This document shows positions 16,793 to 25,306 of a DNA stretch of 64,000 nt, one piece after another. The stretch covers positions 1 through 64,000 of the forward strand of contig NZ_JBEMAR010000011.1 of assembly GCF_040274945.1 (NCBI RefSeq), given 5' to 3'. The DNA comes from Carnobacterium_B sp040274945 (lineage in GTDB: Bacteria > Bacillota > Bacilli > Lactobacillales > Carnobacteriaceae). The position numbers were made by a program, and so were the translations under genes. Numbering within the stretch: position 1 is the stretch's first letter; the number at the start of each line of letters is the position of its first letter. Under the pieces are notes generated by a model that made no database searches, was not told the origin of the DNA, and saw nothing but the letters and a program-made list of their open reading frames with translations.

Positions 16793-18913
16793 TTGAAAAC
16801 AACTAAAAACAATAATAAGAAGAAAAAATCGCATATTCCTTTTCGGTTGAATTTTTTATTCTTCACGGTCTTTCTACTATTTGCTATGTTGATTCTTAGA
16901 TTGGGTTATTTGCAAATTGTTAAGGGTGAAGAATTTGAAACAGAAGTTCAGCGAACTGAGACTACTTTGGCAACTGGAACCGTTCCTCGAGGTGAAATTT
17001 ACGATAGCCAGCACCGTAAATTAGTCGGAAATGAAGCTCTTCAAGCGATTACTTATACTAGAGGTAAAGGTGTTTCTAGTGAAGATATGGCAAAGATCGC
17101 TATGAATTTAGCGCAGTACATCGAAATGCCGAACGTTACAGAATTTGAACAAGATAGTGATTTTGATTTGTCAAAACGAGACTTAAAAGATTTTTGGATT
17201 GCTCTAGATGAAGACAAAGTGAATAAACGCATAAGCGATGAGCAAAAGGAAACTTTAAGCGGGGCAGAACTTTATCAACTTCAAGTAGATAAAGTGACAG
17301 ATGAAGATATTCAGTTTTCAGAGGAAGAACAAGAAGCGGCAGCTATTTTTAAACGAATGAATGGCGGTTATGCTTTATCAACAATCAACATTAAAAGCGA
17401 AAATGTGACGAATGACGAAATCGCAAAAGTAAGTGAAAATCTTTTGACATTACCTGGAATTGATACCGGTACAGATTGGGTCAGAACGTATCCAGAGGGG
17501 AACATGCTTAGGAGTATCCTTGGAGATGTTACAAGTGAGTCTGAAGGTCTTCCAGAGAACAAGGCTGCAACTTATTTAGCCCAAGGATATGCACGTAATG
17601 ACCGTGTTGGGAAAAGTTACCTTGAGTTGGAATATGAAGAAGTGCTAAGCGGATCAAAATCAAAATCCGAAACTGAATCGAATCAAAACGGAGATATCGT
17701 CAATACAATCCAAAGTTATGCGGGTGAAAAAGGCGATAATCTTGTTTTAACAACTGACATGGATTTCCAAAAAATTGTTCAAGATATTGCTAAGCAATCA
17801 GTAGCTACTGAAAGCGAAGGGCTGAATGACAGTATATATGTTGTGGCAGCTGATCCAAACAATGGTGAAATTTTAGCGATGACCGGTCAAAAACGGAATC
17901 CAAAAACCGGCGAAATTGAAGATTATACGTTGGATATCATTAATTCGAGTTTCCAAATGGGTTCCGTAGTCAAACCAGCAACAGTATTAGCTGGATATAT
18001 GGATGGAGCTATTACGCTGGCAGATAACACGATGATTGATGAACCTTTAATGATTAAAGGGAGTAACACTATTAGTTCAGTTTTTAATCGTTCAGGAAGT
18101 GTAGCAGTAAATGATATTACAGCATTAGAACGCTCATCCAATGTCTATATGTCAAAAATTGCCTTACGAATGGGTGGAGAGTACGATTACTATAGAAATA
18201 TGGCGTTAGATATTGACTACAGAGCAGTCATAAAAAAATTGAGAAGTTATTATGCTCAGTTTGGATTAGGTATAAAAACGGGAATTGACTTGCCAGGTGA
18301 GGGATCTGGATTCATAGGAACCGCAGACAATCCAGGTTTGGCCTTAACATTTGCATTTGGGCAGTATGATACGTATACTCCAATCCAAATGATGCAATAT
18401 GTTTCAACGATTGCCAATGGCGGAAAACGTATTGCGCCTCGTTTAATAGATGAAATCAGATCAACAGATGCAAATGGAAATTTGGGCGCTATTCAAACGC
18501 AATTAGAAACAGAAGTTTTGAACATTGTTGATGTTGGAAAAGAAGAAATGAGTCGTGTGCAACAAGGGATGTACCAAGTAACGAATGGAGCGAATGGTTC
18601 AGCCACAAGTTACTTTGCGGGTGCTGAATATACAATTGCCGGTAAAACTGGAACTGCTGAAGCATTCTATGATGGTGTTGTTGAAAGTAGAAAAGGAGAA
18701 AGTGTAACAAACCGAACTTTTGTCGGGTATGCACCTTATGATAATCCTGAAATAGCGGTTTTTGTTATTGTTCCTTTCTTACCAAATACGAATACTAATC
18801 ACGAAAATACAATTGTTGCCCGTAAAGTCTTTGATGCTTACTTCCAAGTAGGCGACTATAAAGACCTTTCGGGAGAAATTGCTGAAGATCATGATGAAGA
18901 AACTGAAGAATAA
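16793..18913 (+). CDS. pbp2b: Class B penicillin-binding protein PBP2b (transpeptidase)
   Basis: Peptidoglycan transpeptidase of the elongation machinery, anchored by one N-terminal membrane segment (about 20-40). The dimerisation domain begins with PRGEIYD. The catalytic motifs are SVVK (in MGSVVKPA, near 385), SSN (near 445) and KTGTAE (near 625). There are no PASTA repeats, and the sequence follows streptococcal PBP2b closely (RNDRVGKSYLE, FGQYDTYTPIQMMQYV). Start: TTG 16793 after AGGAAGGTG gives 706 residues; an in-frame TTG at 16772 overlaps no ribosome site and is rejected. It is followed by a terminator. Confidence 0.93.
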   Translation: MKTTKNNNKKKKSHIPFRLNFLFFTVFLLFAMLILRLGYLQIVKGEEFETEVQRTETTLATGTVPRGEIYDSQHRKLVGNEALQAITYTRGKGVSSEDMAKIAMNLAQYIEMPNVTEFEQDSDFDLSKRDLKDFWIALDEDKVNKRISDEQKETLSGAELYQLQVDKVTDEDIQFSEEEQEAAAIFKRMNGGYALSTINIKSENVTNDEIAKVSENLLTLPGIDTGTDWVRTYPEGNMLRSILGDVTSESEGLPENKAATYLAQGYARNDRVGKSYLELEYEEVLSGSKSKSETESNQNGDIVNTIQSYAGEKGDNLVLTTDMDFQKIVQDIAKQSVATESEGLNDSIYVVAADPNNGEILAMTGQKRNPKTGEIEDYTLDIINSSFQMGSVVKPATVLAGYMDGAITLADNTMIDEPLMIKGSNTISSVFNRSGSVAVNDITALERSSNVYMSKIALRMGGEYDYYRNMALDIDYRAVIKKLRSYYAQFGLGIKTGIDLPGEGSGFIGTADNPGLALTFAFGQYDTYTPIQMMQYVSTIANGGKRIAPRLIDEIRSTDANGNLGAIQTQLETEVLNIVDVGKEEMSRVQQGMYQVTNGANGSATSYFAGAEYTIAGKTGTAEAFYDGVVESRKGESVTNRTFVGYAPYDNPEIAVFVIVPFLPNTNTNHENTIVARKVFDAYFQVGDYKDLSGEIAEDHDEETEE

Positions 18914-18922
18914 GAGATTAAA

Positions 18923-18966
18923 TAAAAAAGATTTTACTAGGTTTTCTGGTAAAGTCTTTTTATTTT
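18923..18966 (+). terminator. pbp2b terminator
   Basis: AAAAAAGAtTTTAC pairs with GTAAAgTCTTTTTAT around a loop of about 11 bases. Confidence 0.7.
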
Positions 18967-19135
18967 ACAAAAATCAAAGGTGTACCTAATAAGTTTTAAA
19001 TTCAAATGCTGTTTTTCCTAATTCAGCAAGATGTATTGCTAACTCGTTAAATTATTAAGTTTATTTTACAAAGTATTTTTTTTAACTAAGGTATGTTAAA
19101 CTTGAATTTGAGATTAAAAAGAAGAGGTGAATTTG

Positions 19136-19486
19136 ATGGACTTATGGATAATTGTGATTATCTTATTAGTCATTGCGGTTGCATTAATTGGCTGGTCATT
19201 TTATAAAAAAGATAATGGCGAGAAAATTAAAGAAGAATTTGAAGAATTGTCTCTGCAATTGCTACAAGACATTTATAGTTTGAAAAAACGTGTTTCAGTT
19301 TTAGAAGAAGAATTGGATATTCAAGTAACAGAAACACCAACATCAGCTAAGATTCATGATGTTTTGAAGAAGCATGTAATCAGTTTATATACACAAGGTG
19401 TGGCAGTGGAAGACATTGTTATGCAAACACGTTTATCTGAAGCAACTGTAAAAGTTGTTATCGATGAGTATGTTAAAAATAATTAA
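19136..19486 (+). CDS. Small membrane protein with coiled coil and C-terminal HTH-like segment
   Basis: Not recognised as a named family. The 116 residues start with a single membrane segment (LWIIVIILLVIAVALIGWSF), then a charged, probably coiled-coil stretch (30-65). The C-terminal region (LYTQGVAVEDIVMQTRLSEATVKVVIDEYV) looks like a helix-turn-helix of the type used to detect sigma-like or resolvase folds. ATG 19136 follows AAGAGG; an earlier GTG overlaps the ribosome site. It is 24 bases ahead of the MltG-like gene, so the two are probably cotranscribed. A cell-envelope role is a guess from its neighbours. Confidence 0.65.
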   Translation: MDLWIIVIILLVIAVALIGWSFYKKDNGEKIKEEFEELSLQLLQDIYSLKKRVSVLEEELDIQVTETPTSAKIHDVLKKHVISLYTQGVAVEDIVMQTRLSEATVKVVIDEYVKNN

Positions 19487-19510
19487 CCCCTAACAAAGGA
19501 GAATAATAAC

Positions 19511-20023
19511 ATGAGTAAACCGGCATTACGTTACTTAGCATTAGGATTTTTAGTTTCTGCTATTGTTCTTGCAGGATATAGACTTTTCCTTTATGATGTT
19601 CAACCTATCGCCTCTGAAAATGAGAAGACTGAAGAAACTGTTTTAACTAAAGAAGAAATATCCTATCAAGAAAAGTATGAAGCTTTGTTAGCTGATAAAG
19701 AAGTTGCCGATTTAGAAAAAGAAACAGCAACAAGCGAATCTGCTGTCGTTGAAGAAGAAGCAACAAGTGAATCAGCTGAGAGCCCCGAATCAGAATCTTC
19801 TGAACCTAGTGAGAAAAAAATCACAGTCGTTATCAACGATGGGGATCCAAGTAGTGTTGCTAGTCAACAATTAGAAGAGCAAGGACTAATAGAAGATGCT
19901 TTTGACTTTGATGGGTTCTTAGAAGAAAATAGTTATGCTGCGCTTATTCGTCCGGGTTCTTACGAAGTATCAAGTGAGATGGATTATAATGAATTAGCTA
20001 GTGTATTGATGGATAATAATTAG
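19511..20023 (+). CDS. MltG/YceG-like protein lacking the catalytic domain
   Basis: A 170-residue protein with an N-terminal membrane anchor (about 8-28), a low-complexity Glu/Ser/Thr linker (to about 100), and a last domain, KKITVVINDGDPSSVASQQL through LIRPGSYEVSSEMDY. The last domain resembles the LysM-like module of MltG endolytic transglycosylases, with the G-x-L-I and GSY(E/D)V features. The catalytic YceG domain of about 200 residues is absent and no remnant follows. This is probably a genuine short family rather than a truncation, because the stop is followed by a normal intergenic region. A regulatory or wall-binding role next to pbp2b is plausible but unproven. Confidence 0.68.
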   Translation: MSKPALRYLALGFLVSAIVLAGYRLFLYDVQPIASENEKTEETVLTKEEISYQEKYEALLADKEVADLEKETATSESAVVEEEATSESAESPESESSEPSEKKITVVINDGDPSSVASQQLEEQGLIEDAFDFDGFLEENSYAALIRPGSYEVSSEMDYNELASVLMDNN

Positions 20024-20165
20024 GTTGCAATAAAGGGCGTAAAGTAAAAAAACTTTACAACCACTAAAAAAATGCTAGCATGTTTATACAAAAAGTGATA
20101 TGATATTTAAGTCAGAAGACAACAACTATGTCTTCAAATACTGTTTAATGCTTGGAGGGAAAATC

Positions 20166-20315
20166 ATGCGTGTAAACATCACATTGGAATGTACAGAATG
20201 TAAAGAACGTAATTACATCTCAAAGAAAAACAAACGTAACAGTCCGGACCGTGTTGAATTCAAAAAATACTGCCCGCGCGAACGTGTTGTAACTTTACAT
20301 CGTGAAACAAAATAA
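20166..20315 (+). CDS. rpmG: 50S ribosomal protein L33
   Basis: A 49-residue large-subunit protein with the L33 signature (NYISKKNKRNSPDRVEFKKYCP). Zinc-ribbon L33 has two CxxC knuckles; here the first (CTEC) is intact while the second reads CPRE, so the fourth Cys is missing. This variant occurs in lactic acid bacteria and may not bind zinc tightly. The ATG follows TTGGAGG; a longer in-frame reading from 20100 is rejected. The leader holds a small GTAAAGT/ACTTTAC hairpin (20040-20059), and a terminator follows. Confidence 0.95.
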   Translation: MRVNITLECTECKERNYISKKNKRNSPDRVEFKKYCPRERVVTLHRETK

Positions 20316-20360
20316 CATTTTTGTTATTTCAATTCGCAAAAAATGAGATCTATATAGATA

Positions 20361-20390
20361 AAGCTGAAAGAATTTCTTTCAGCTTTTTTT
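20361..20390 (+). terminator. rpmG terminator
   Basis: AAGCTGAAAG / CTTTCAGCTT with a five-base loop and T7. Confidence 0.9.
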
Positions 20391-20483
20391 ATTTGGAGAA
20401 AATGAATTCGAAGAGCATAGCATTAGGTTCAATGATGTGTATTTGATATACTGAAACCAATAAATGAAAAGGTGGTTTTGAGG

Positions 20484-20792
20484 ATGGATAAAAGTGAAGT
20501 ACATTTGAGTAATGGAACAACTGTGGCCTTTGATAGTTCTGCTGAACAATTGCTAAACAAAGTAACAGATGAAGATGGAGAATTGTTAGAAAGTTTTGTT
20601 TTATTAGAAGATGAAAAAGGCATTTCGTACTATTTAAATCCAGGACAAATCGTTACTATTTCAGTTCTTAAATCCGATTCAACTTCAACAACAGATACGA
20701 ATAAAGAAAATTCGGATTCTGAAGATAATCATACGAAAGAAAATTTAGACGCTATCAGCAACTTAAGCAAAGATATTGGAAATATGGAATAA
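20484..20792 (+). CDS. Uncharacterised small acidic protein
   Basis: A 102-residue protein not recognised. The first 65 residues read as beta-strand-rich (VHLSNGTTVAFDSSAEQLL, then FVLLEDEKGISYYLNPGQIVTISVL). The last 35 are Ser/Asp/Asn/Glu-rich and probably disordered. There is no signal peptide or membrane segment. ATG 20484 has AAGGTGG eight bases upstream. In relatives such as enterococci this slot between rpmG and the rhomboid gene usually holds 5-formyltetrahydrofolate cyclo-ligase (from memory), which is not here. It is monocistronic with its own terminator. Confidence 0.6.
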   Translation: MDKSEVHLSNGTTVAFDSSAEQLLNKVTDEDGELLESFVLLEDEKGISYYLNPGQIVTISVLKSDSTSTTDTNKENSDSEDNHTKENLDAISNLSKDIGNME

Positions 20793-20818
20793 ACTCATCT
20801 GAGGATGTGTTTATTGAC

Positions 20819-20867
20819 AAAATACTACTGAAATTTGGTTGACCACCTAAATTTCAGTAGTATTTTT
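20819..20867 (+). terminator. Terminator after the small acidic-protein gene
   Basis: A long stem, AAATACTACTGAAATTT with AAATTTCAGTAGTATTT, and a T-tract. Confidence 0.9.
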
Positions 20868-21003
20868 ATATGTCTAACTTTGTAGCAAGAACTTAAGTAT
20901 TGTTGTTAAGAATAAGCAGCTTTATGCTATAATAAATAGTAGAGGTTATTTGATCAGTCTGATTTTTAACTGGTTCATTTAGTAATAGATTGGAGTTGAT
21001 AGT

Positions 21004-21711
21004 TTGGAATACAGTACCCAAATGAAATTAAAGCGTTTTTTTAGAAAACCAGTCGTAACCTATGCTCTTTTGATCATTCAAATTTTAGCATTTGTTTTAA
21101 TGACTGTAGATGGTGGAAGCACCAATGTTGCTACATTAGTAAAATATGGAGCAAAGTTTAATCCGTATATTGTTTTAGGAGAATGGTGGCGATTGATTAC
21201 ACCCATGTTCTTGCATATCGGATTTATTCATTTATTAATGAATTCAGTGATTCTGTACTACTTAGGGGAACAATTAGAAGGTATGTTTGGCCATTTAAGA
21301 TTTGCCGGAATTTACTTGCTTAGCGGTATAGCTGGAAATCTTGCGAGTTTTGCGTTTAGTGATGCTTTGTCTGCCGGTGCAAGTACAGCTTTATTCGGCT
21401 TATTTGGAGCGACTATTATGCTTGGACAGACGTTTAAACACAATCCTGCAATCCAACAAATGGCGAAGAGTTTTGGTACGTTGATTATTATCAATATTGT
21501 ATTTGGAATATTTAGTTCCTCTATTGATATGGCAGGGCATCTAGGTGGTTTGTTAGGTGGTTTCTTGCTTGCGACAGCAATTAGTGTGCCTAATCCACTT
21601 AAAACATGGAGGAATAAGCGCTTAATATATGGTGGACTGTTTCTCTTGATGGTTATTGTCTTAGCTTATATAGGATATCTCAATACCGCTGTCCCTCTTT
21701 TTGGACTTTAG
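21004..21711 (+). CDS. Rhomboid-family intramembrane serine protease (YqgP/GluP-like)
   Basis: A membrane protein of 235 residues with about six to seven hydrophobic segments. The catalytic Ser is in GASTALFGLFG (near residue 124) and the catalytic His in MAGHLGGLLGG (near 180). Conserved WR (WWRLITPMFLHIGFIHLLMN) lies near 65. The usual GASG is GAST here. Cleaves membrane proteins; B. subtilis YqgP works in membrane protein quality control. TTG start, with TTGGAG eight bases upstream. It is first in a three-gene cluster with yqgQ (11 bases) and glcK, the same order as Bacillus yqgP-yqgQ-glcK. Confidence 0.92.
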   Translation: MEYSTQMKLKRFFRKPVVTYALLIIQILAFVLMTVDGGSTNVATLVKYGAKFNPYIVLGEWWRLITPMFLHIGFIHLLMNSVILYYLGEQLEGMFGHLRFAGIYLLSGIAGNLASFAFSDALSAGASTALFGLFGATIMLGQTFKHNPAIQQMAKSFGTLIIINIVFGIFSSSIDMAGHLGGLLGGFLLATAISVPNPLKTWRNKRLIYGGLFLLMVIVLAYIGYLNTAVPLFGL

Positions 21712-21722
21712 GGAGTGAAGCA

Positions 21723-21929
21723 GTGAGAACATTATATGATGTACAACAACTATTGAAACGCTTTGGTATTTATGTGTATATTGGAAAACGAATGTGGGAT
21801 ATTGAATTAATGATGGTTGAATTAAAAAAATTGCACGAAAATGGGCTGATTGAAAATGATGACTATTTGCCCGCTTTATTGATCTTAAAACAAGAGCATC
21901 GTAAAGAAAAAGAACAATCAAAAGAATAA
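21723..21929 (+). CDS. yqgQ: YqgQ family protein (DUF910)
   Basis: A 68-residue, helical, highly charged protein matching YqgQ (MRTLYDVQQLLKRFGIYVYI near the N-terminus). It is predicted to form a small three-helix bundle; a nucleic-acid-binding role has been suggested for the family but is not established. GTG start preceded by GGGAGTGAAGC. It lies between the rhomboid gene and glcK, as in Bacillus, which supports the call more than the short sequence does. Confidence 0.88.
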   Translation: MRTLYDVQQLLKRFGIYVYIGKRMWDIELMMVELKKLHENGLIENDDYLPALLILKQEHRKEKEQSKE

Positions 21930-21956
21930 TAAGCTGAATGTGGAGGAAGAAGTATT

Positions 21957-22931
21957 ATGACAAAAAAAATCATTGGAATCGATTTAGGTGGAACAACTGT
22001 AAAGTTTGCTATACTAACAAGTGAAGGGGATATCCAACAAAAATGGAGTATTATAACAGACGCAACAGAAAATGGTTCACGAATTATTCCAGCAATTGTT
22101 GAATCGATCAATGAGCAGCTTGAAAAATATCAGTTAGCTCCAAATGACTTTATTGGAATTGGAATGGGATCTCCCGGAACCGTCGATCGTAAAGCCGGAA
22201 CCGTTATTGGTGCGTACAACTTGAATTGGAAAACAAGCCAGCCAGTTAAAAAATTAATCGAAGAAGGCACAGGAATTTCTTTTGCTATCGATAATGATGC
22301 AAATGTAGCGGCTCTTGGAGAACGCTGGAAGGGTGCTGGAGAAAATGAAGAAGATGTTGTCTTTATCACTTTAGGAACCGGTGTTGGTGGTGGAATTATT
22401 GCAGGTGGACGTTTGATTCATGGTGTTGCTGGTGCTGCAGGAGAACTTGGACATATTACAGTTGATCCAGAAGGGTACGACTGCACGTGTGGAAAGAATG
22501 GTTGTCTGGAGACTGTTGCAAGTGCTACAGGAGTTGTACGTTTAGCTAGAGATTTTTCAGAAGATTACGCTGGAGAATCACAATTGAAATACAATATTGA
22601 TGATGGTCAACTAATAACAGCTAAAGATGTTTTTGATCTTGCAAAAGAAAATGACAAATTAGCTGTTCGAGTAGTAGAAAAAGTAGCTTACTTTTTAGGT
22701 TTAGCATGTGCGAGTGTTGCAAATACGTTGAATCCATCAACTATCGTAATTGGCGGAGGCGTTTCTAATGCTGGAGTATTTTTAATTGATCAAATCAAAT
22801 CTTATTTTGATCAATTTACTTATCCTACTATTCGTGAAACGACAAAAATTAGATTAGCTGAATTAGGTAACAATGCTGGAGTAGTTGGAGCCAGTTCGTT
22901 AATCAAAGAACATATGAATGGAACACTTTAA
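21957..22931 (+). CDS. glcK: Glucokinase, ROK family
   Basis: Phosphorylates intracellular glucose with ATP to glucose 6-phosphate, feeding glycolysis and zwf. The 324 residues show the N-terminal phosphate loop DLGGTTVKF, the catalytic Asp in IDNDANVAALGE, GTGVGGGIIAGG, the ROK zinc site (GELGHITVD with CTCGKNGCLE), and ATP-site GGGVSNAG. ATG after GGAGGAAG. Third gene of the rhomboid-yqgQ-glcK cluster, closed by a strong terminator. Confidence 0.96.
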   Translation: MTKKIIGIDLGGTTVKFAILTSEGDIQQKWSIITDATENGSRIIPAIVESINEQLEKYQLAPNDFIGIGMGSPGTVDRKAGTVIGAYNLNWKTSQPVKKLIEEGTGISFAIDNDANVAALGERWKGAGENEEDVVFITLGTGVGGGIIAGGRLIHGVAGAAGELGHITVDPEGYDCTCGKNGCLETVASATGVVRLARDFSEDYAGESQLKYNIDDGQLITAKDVFDLAKENDKLAVRVVEKVAYFLGLACASVANTLNPSTIVIGGGVSNAGVFLIDQIKSYFDQFTYPTIRETTKIRLAELGNNAGVVGASSLIKEHMNGTL

Positions 22932-22968
22932 TTTAATTATCCCTTTAGCTGTTAACGAGTAAAGTTAC

Positions 22969-23025
22969 GCTGAATAAAAAAAGACGACTTCGGTAATGTG
23001 CCGAAGTCGTCTTTTTTTATTCAGC
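22969..23025 (+). terminator. glcK terminator
   Basis: A nearly perfect stem of about 25 base pairs whose core is AAAGACGACTTCGG / CCGAAGTCGTCTTT with a seven-base loop. A7 and T7 are inside the arms, so it could work in both directions. Confidence 0.9.
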
Positions 23026-23182
23026 TAGAAGATTGTTTTTGTATGGGGATACATTCATTTTTGCTGTTATATAAAGGGTAATGAGTGTTTAAATGTATAG
23101 CATATGTTATAATCTAATGAAATAATAAGAATGCTTTCGAGAGGGAGAATCCTAAATAAATCAAAAAAATAAGGTGATTAGA

Positions 23183-24292
23183 ATGAAAAGAAAAAAGAAA
23201 AAGTATATCATTTTTAGTTTAATTATTTTACTTTTTTCCGCGACCTTATTTTTAATAAGTTGCACTAAAAAACAACCGACAGAAGTTCATGAATCAGAAA
23301 AAAAACCTCTGTCGTATAAAGAAATTCCGATTGAGTATGAAAGTTTTAGAAAAGTAATTGGATGGATGTCAGATGAAGAAATTTTGCTCCATACTGGCGA
23401 AATAAATAATGACAGCTTATCTATTTTTAATATTTTTACAGGTGAGATCAAGCCTGTCTATGAGGCAGATGCAATTATTTTAACTGCTGTTATTTCAGAA
23501 GATCAGCGACAGGTGTTGATTCAAGTTGTTGGAGAAGATGGTGGAGAGTTAAGAATAGTTGATCTAAATGGAGCTGTTGTACAAAAATTACCATTGGTAA
23601 CTAAAGGATTTGTTAATGTAAACTGGAACCCAGCGAATCAAAATCAGATTTTTATTTCTTATTATCAGTCAGACTCAGAAATAGTTGTTGGCAATTGGAA
23701 TGTTGAAACGAATGAAGTTGTACCTGTTCCTTCTGCTTCTCTGAATCCTACTTGGTATTCTGCTAACTTGTATTTATATGTAGATAATAAAGATGATTTT
23801 TCTCTTGAATCGGGTGAACTTTATATGGGGGATACTCGAACGAATGAATCTTTACGATTAAAAAATCAGGTCTCCAATTTTTTTGTTCATGAGGATACCT
23901 TTATTACGTACACGCCTTCTGACTTTTCAGACGATGAATTATTATTGAACTATCAATATCCATTTATGGTGGATCAGTCATTCATGGAGATTCCTAAAGT
24001 AACCATGAATGATCGTCTTGTTTTTCCTTACTTAAGTCAAGCTGCAAGGAATACCCCAGTTTATGGAGTATTTGCAAAAAAAGCGGTGAAATTAGAACTT
24101 GAAACTGGGGATTTTGAATTTGGACAACTGGATTTTGACGAAAAGACAATTAAGCCTATTTTGGAGTTGCCGGATAATGCTCCAATTGCCATGTCGGAAA
24201 ATGGTAAGTACAGCTTATATGGCTGGCGTTTTGAAAGTATTATAGATATAGAAGCGCAAAAAATCTATTCATTGATCAGTATGCCTAATTAA
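23183..24292 (+). CDS. Uncharacterised lipoprotein, YqgU-like beta-propeller
   Basis: A 369-residue secreted lipoprotein: basic N-terminus, hydrophobic segment, lipobox FLISC with Cys near residue 27. The body alternates short strands and Asp/Gly turns (SEDQRQVLIQVVGEDGGELRIVD, NPANQNQIFISYYQ), which suggests a beta-propeller with WD40/TolB-like blades. It resembles B. subtilis YqgU in position (downstream of the glcK cluster) and type, but this is a weak match made from memory. ATG 23183 follows AAGGTG; the earlier GTG is inside the ribosome site. Probably monocistronic. Confidence 0.72.
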   Translation: MKRKKKKYIIFSLIILLFSATLFLISCTKKQPTEVHESEKKPLSYKEIPIEYESFRKVIGWMSDEEILLHTGEINNDSLSIFNIFTGEIKPVYEADAIILTAVISEDQRQVLIQVVGEDGGELRIVDLNGAVVQKLPLVTKGFVNVNWNPANQNQIFISYYQSDSEIVVGNWNVETNEVVPVPSASLNPTWYSANLYLYVDNKDDFSLESGELYMGDTRTNESLRLKNQVSNFFVHEDTFITYTPSDFSDDELLLNYQYPFMVDQSFMEIPKVTMNDRLVFPYLSQAARNTPVYGVFAKKAVKLELETGDFEFGQLDFDEKTIKPILELPDNAPIAMSENGKYSLYGWRFESIIDIEAQKIYSLISMPN

Positions 24293-24401
24293 GTGCATGA
24301 TAAAGTCTGTAAAAAACGCTGGTAATAAAAAAAGCTAGTAAAAGACCCCATTCTTGTGTACAATTATCCCTGTAGAACGAGTTGAAAGGGGTAAGTAAGA
24401 A

Positions 24402-24797
24402 TTGGATATAGGTCAATTGATTAATATAGTTTTATGGATCATCATTATTGTATGGGCAGGTTACGAAATTTATAGTTATTTCAGACGTAAAAATGCTTCA
24501 GTCGAATTAACAGAGGAAGAGTTTAAAAAAGACATGCGAAAAGTTCAGTTAATTGATGTCCGTGAGAAAAAAGATTATGATGCAGGACACATCTTAGGAG
24601 CTAGAAATATTCCTTATTCGACTTTAAAAACACGCCTTGTTGAAATAAGAAAAGACCAACCTGTTTATCTTTATGATCATAATAAAGCAGTTAGTTTACG
24701 AGCAGCTGTTCGTTTGCGCAAGGAAGGTCATACGGATATTCACCATCTTAAAGGTGGCTATCGTGATTGGACTGGCAAAACGAAAGCAACTCAATAA
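24402..24797 (+). CDS. Membrane-anchored rhodanese-like protein without catalytic Cys
   Basis: A 131-residue protein: N-terminal membrane segment (6-27), then a rhodanese fold (VQLIDVREKKDYDAGHILGARNIPYS ... GGYRDW). The sulfur-accepting Cys loop expected after VYLY (CxxGxRS) reads DHNKAVS here, so the catalytic Cys is replaced by Asp. A sulfurtransferase activity is therefore unlikely, and a binding or sensing role is more plausible. TTG start preceded by AAAGGGG. It is followed by a terminator. Confidence 0.85.
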   Translation: MDIGQLINIVLWIIIIVWAGYEIYSYFRRKNASVELTEEEFKKDMRKVQLIDVREKKDYDAGHILGARNIPYSTLKTRLVEIRKDQPVYLYDHNKAVSLRAAVRLRKEGHTDIHHLKGGYRDWTGKTKATQ

Positions 24798-24825
24798 AAT
24801 ATAACTAAACGATTGAATTTAAGAG

Positions 24826-24870
24826 TCAAAAAAACTTCCGCTAATAAGTTATTAGTGGGAGTTTTTTTGA
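24826..24870. terminator. Terminator between rhodanese and HTH gene
   Basis: TCAAAAAAACTtCCgCTAAT pairs with ATTAGtGGgAGTTTTTTTGA. A- and T-flanked, so suitable for the convergent pair. Confidence 0.85.
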
Positions 24871-24926
24871 TTCTTATTCTCATCGAGTCGTTAGGGAATA
24901 GAACTTATAGGCGTTTCCCTGATGGC

Positions 24927-25157
24927 TTAATCTTCGTCCTTTATATCAATGTCTTCAGGAATAGGTTCGTTTAAATAATCTTGTAAGTCTTTTTTATATT
25001 TTTCAATCTCCTGTAAATATAAATTGAATTGTTCTTTATAAATTAAAATGGTTTCGCCATCTGATAAGGTGCGAATCTGTTTCTCATGAATAAGACGTGT
25101 AATATCGGTGATGGACAGGTCTAAATATTCTGCAGTTTCTTCAATCGTTAAATACAT
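24927..25157 (-). CDS. Excisionase-type helix-turn-helix protein
   Basis: A 76-residue protein with a MerR/excisionase-like winged helix in the first 45 residues (LTIEETAEYLDLSITDITRLIHEKQIR), followed by an acidic helical tail ending in EDIDIKDED. Such single-domain proteins occur in lactic acid bacterial chromosomes outside prophages. Nothing phage-like is nearby, so I read it as a resident small regulator of unknown target. The ATG is preceded by an AAGGAGG-type site (complement of CCTCCTT near 25168). It is divergent from the glycerophosphodiesterase gene. Confidence 0.75.
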   Translation of the reverse strand: MYLTIEETAEYLDLSITDITRLIHEKQIRTLSDGETILIYKEQFNLYLQEIEKYKKDLQDYLNEPIPEDIDIKDED

Positions 25158-25306
25158 CTCAATTCCTCCTTCTGACAGAATCTATTGTACGTTACTTTAG
25201 AGAAAAAGACGACTGTTTCATACGATGAAATAGAGCTAACTATAGGGCATAGAATAGAAATATGCTATAATTATTAAGAATGTAAGCAATGGAGGGATCA
25301 TACGTT

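Noticed and set aside
24927..25157. Excisionase-like gene as a sign of a prophage or integrative element
   Set aside because: No integrase, attachment repeats or phage genes are nearby. Such single HTH proteins occur as chromosomal genes.
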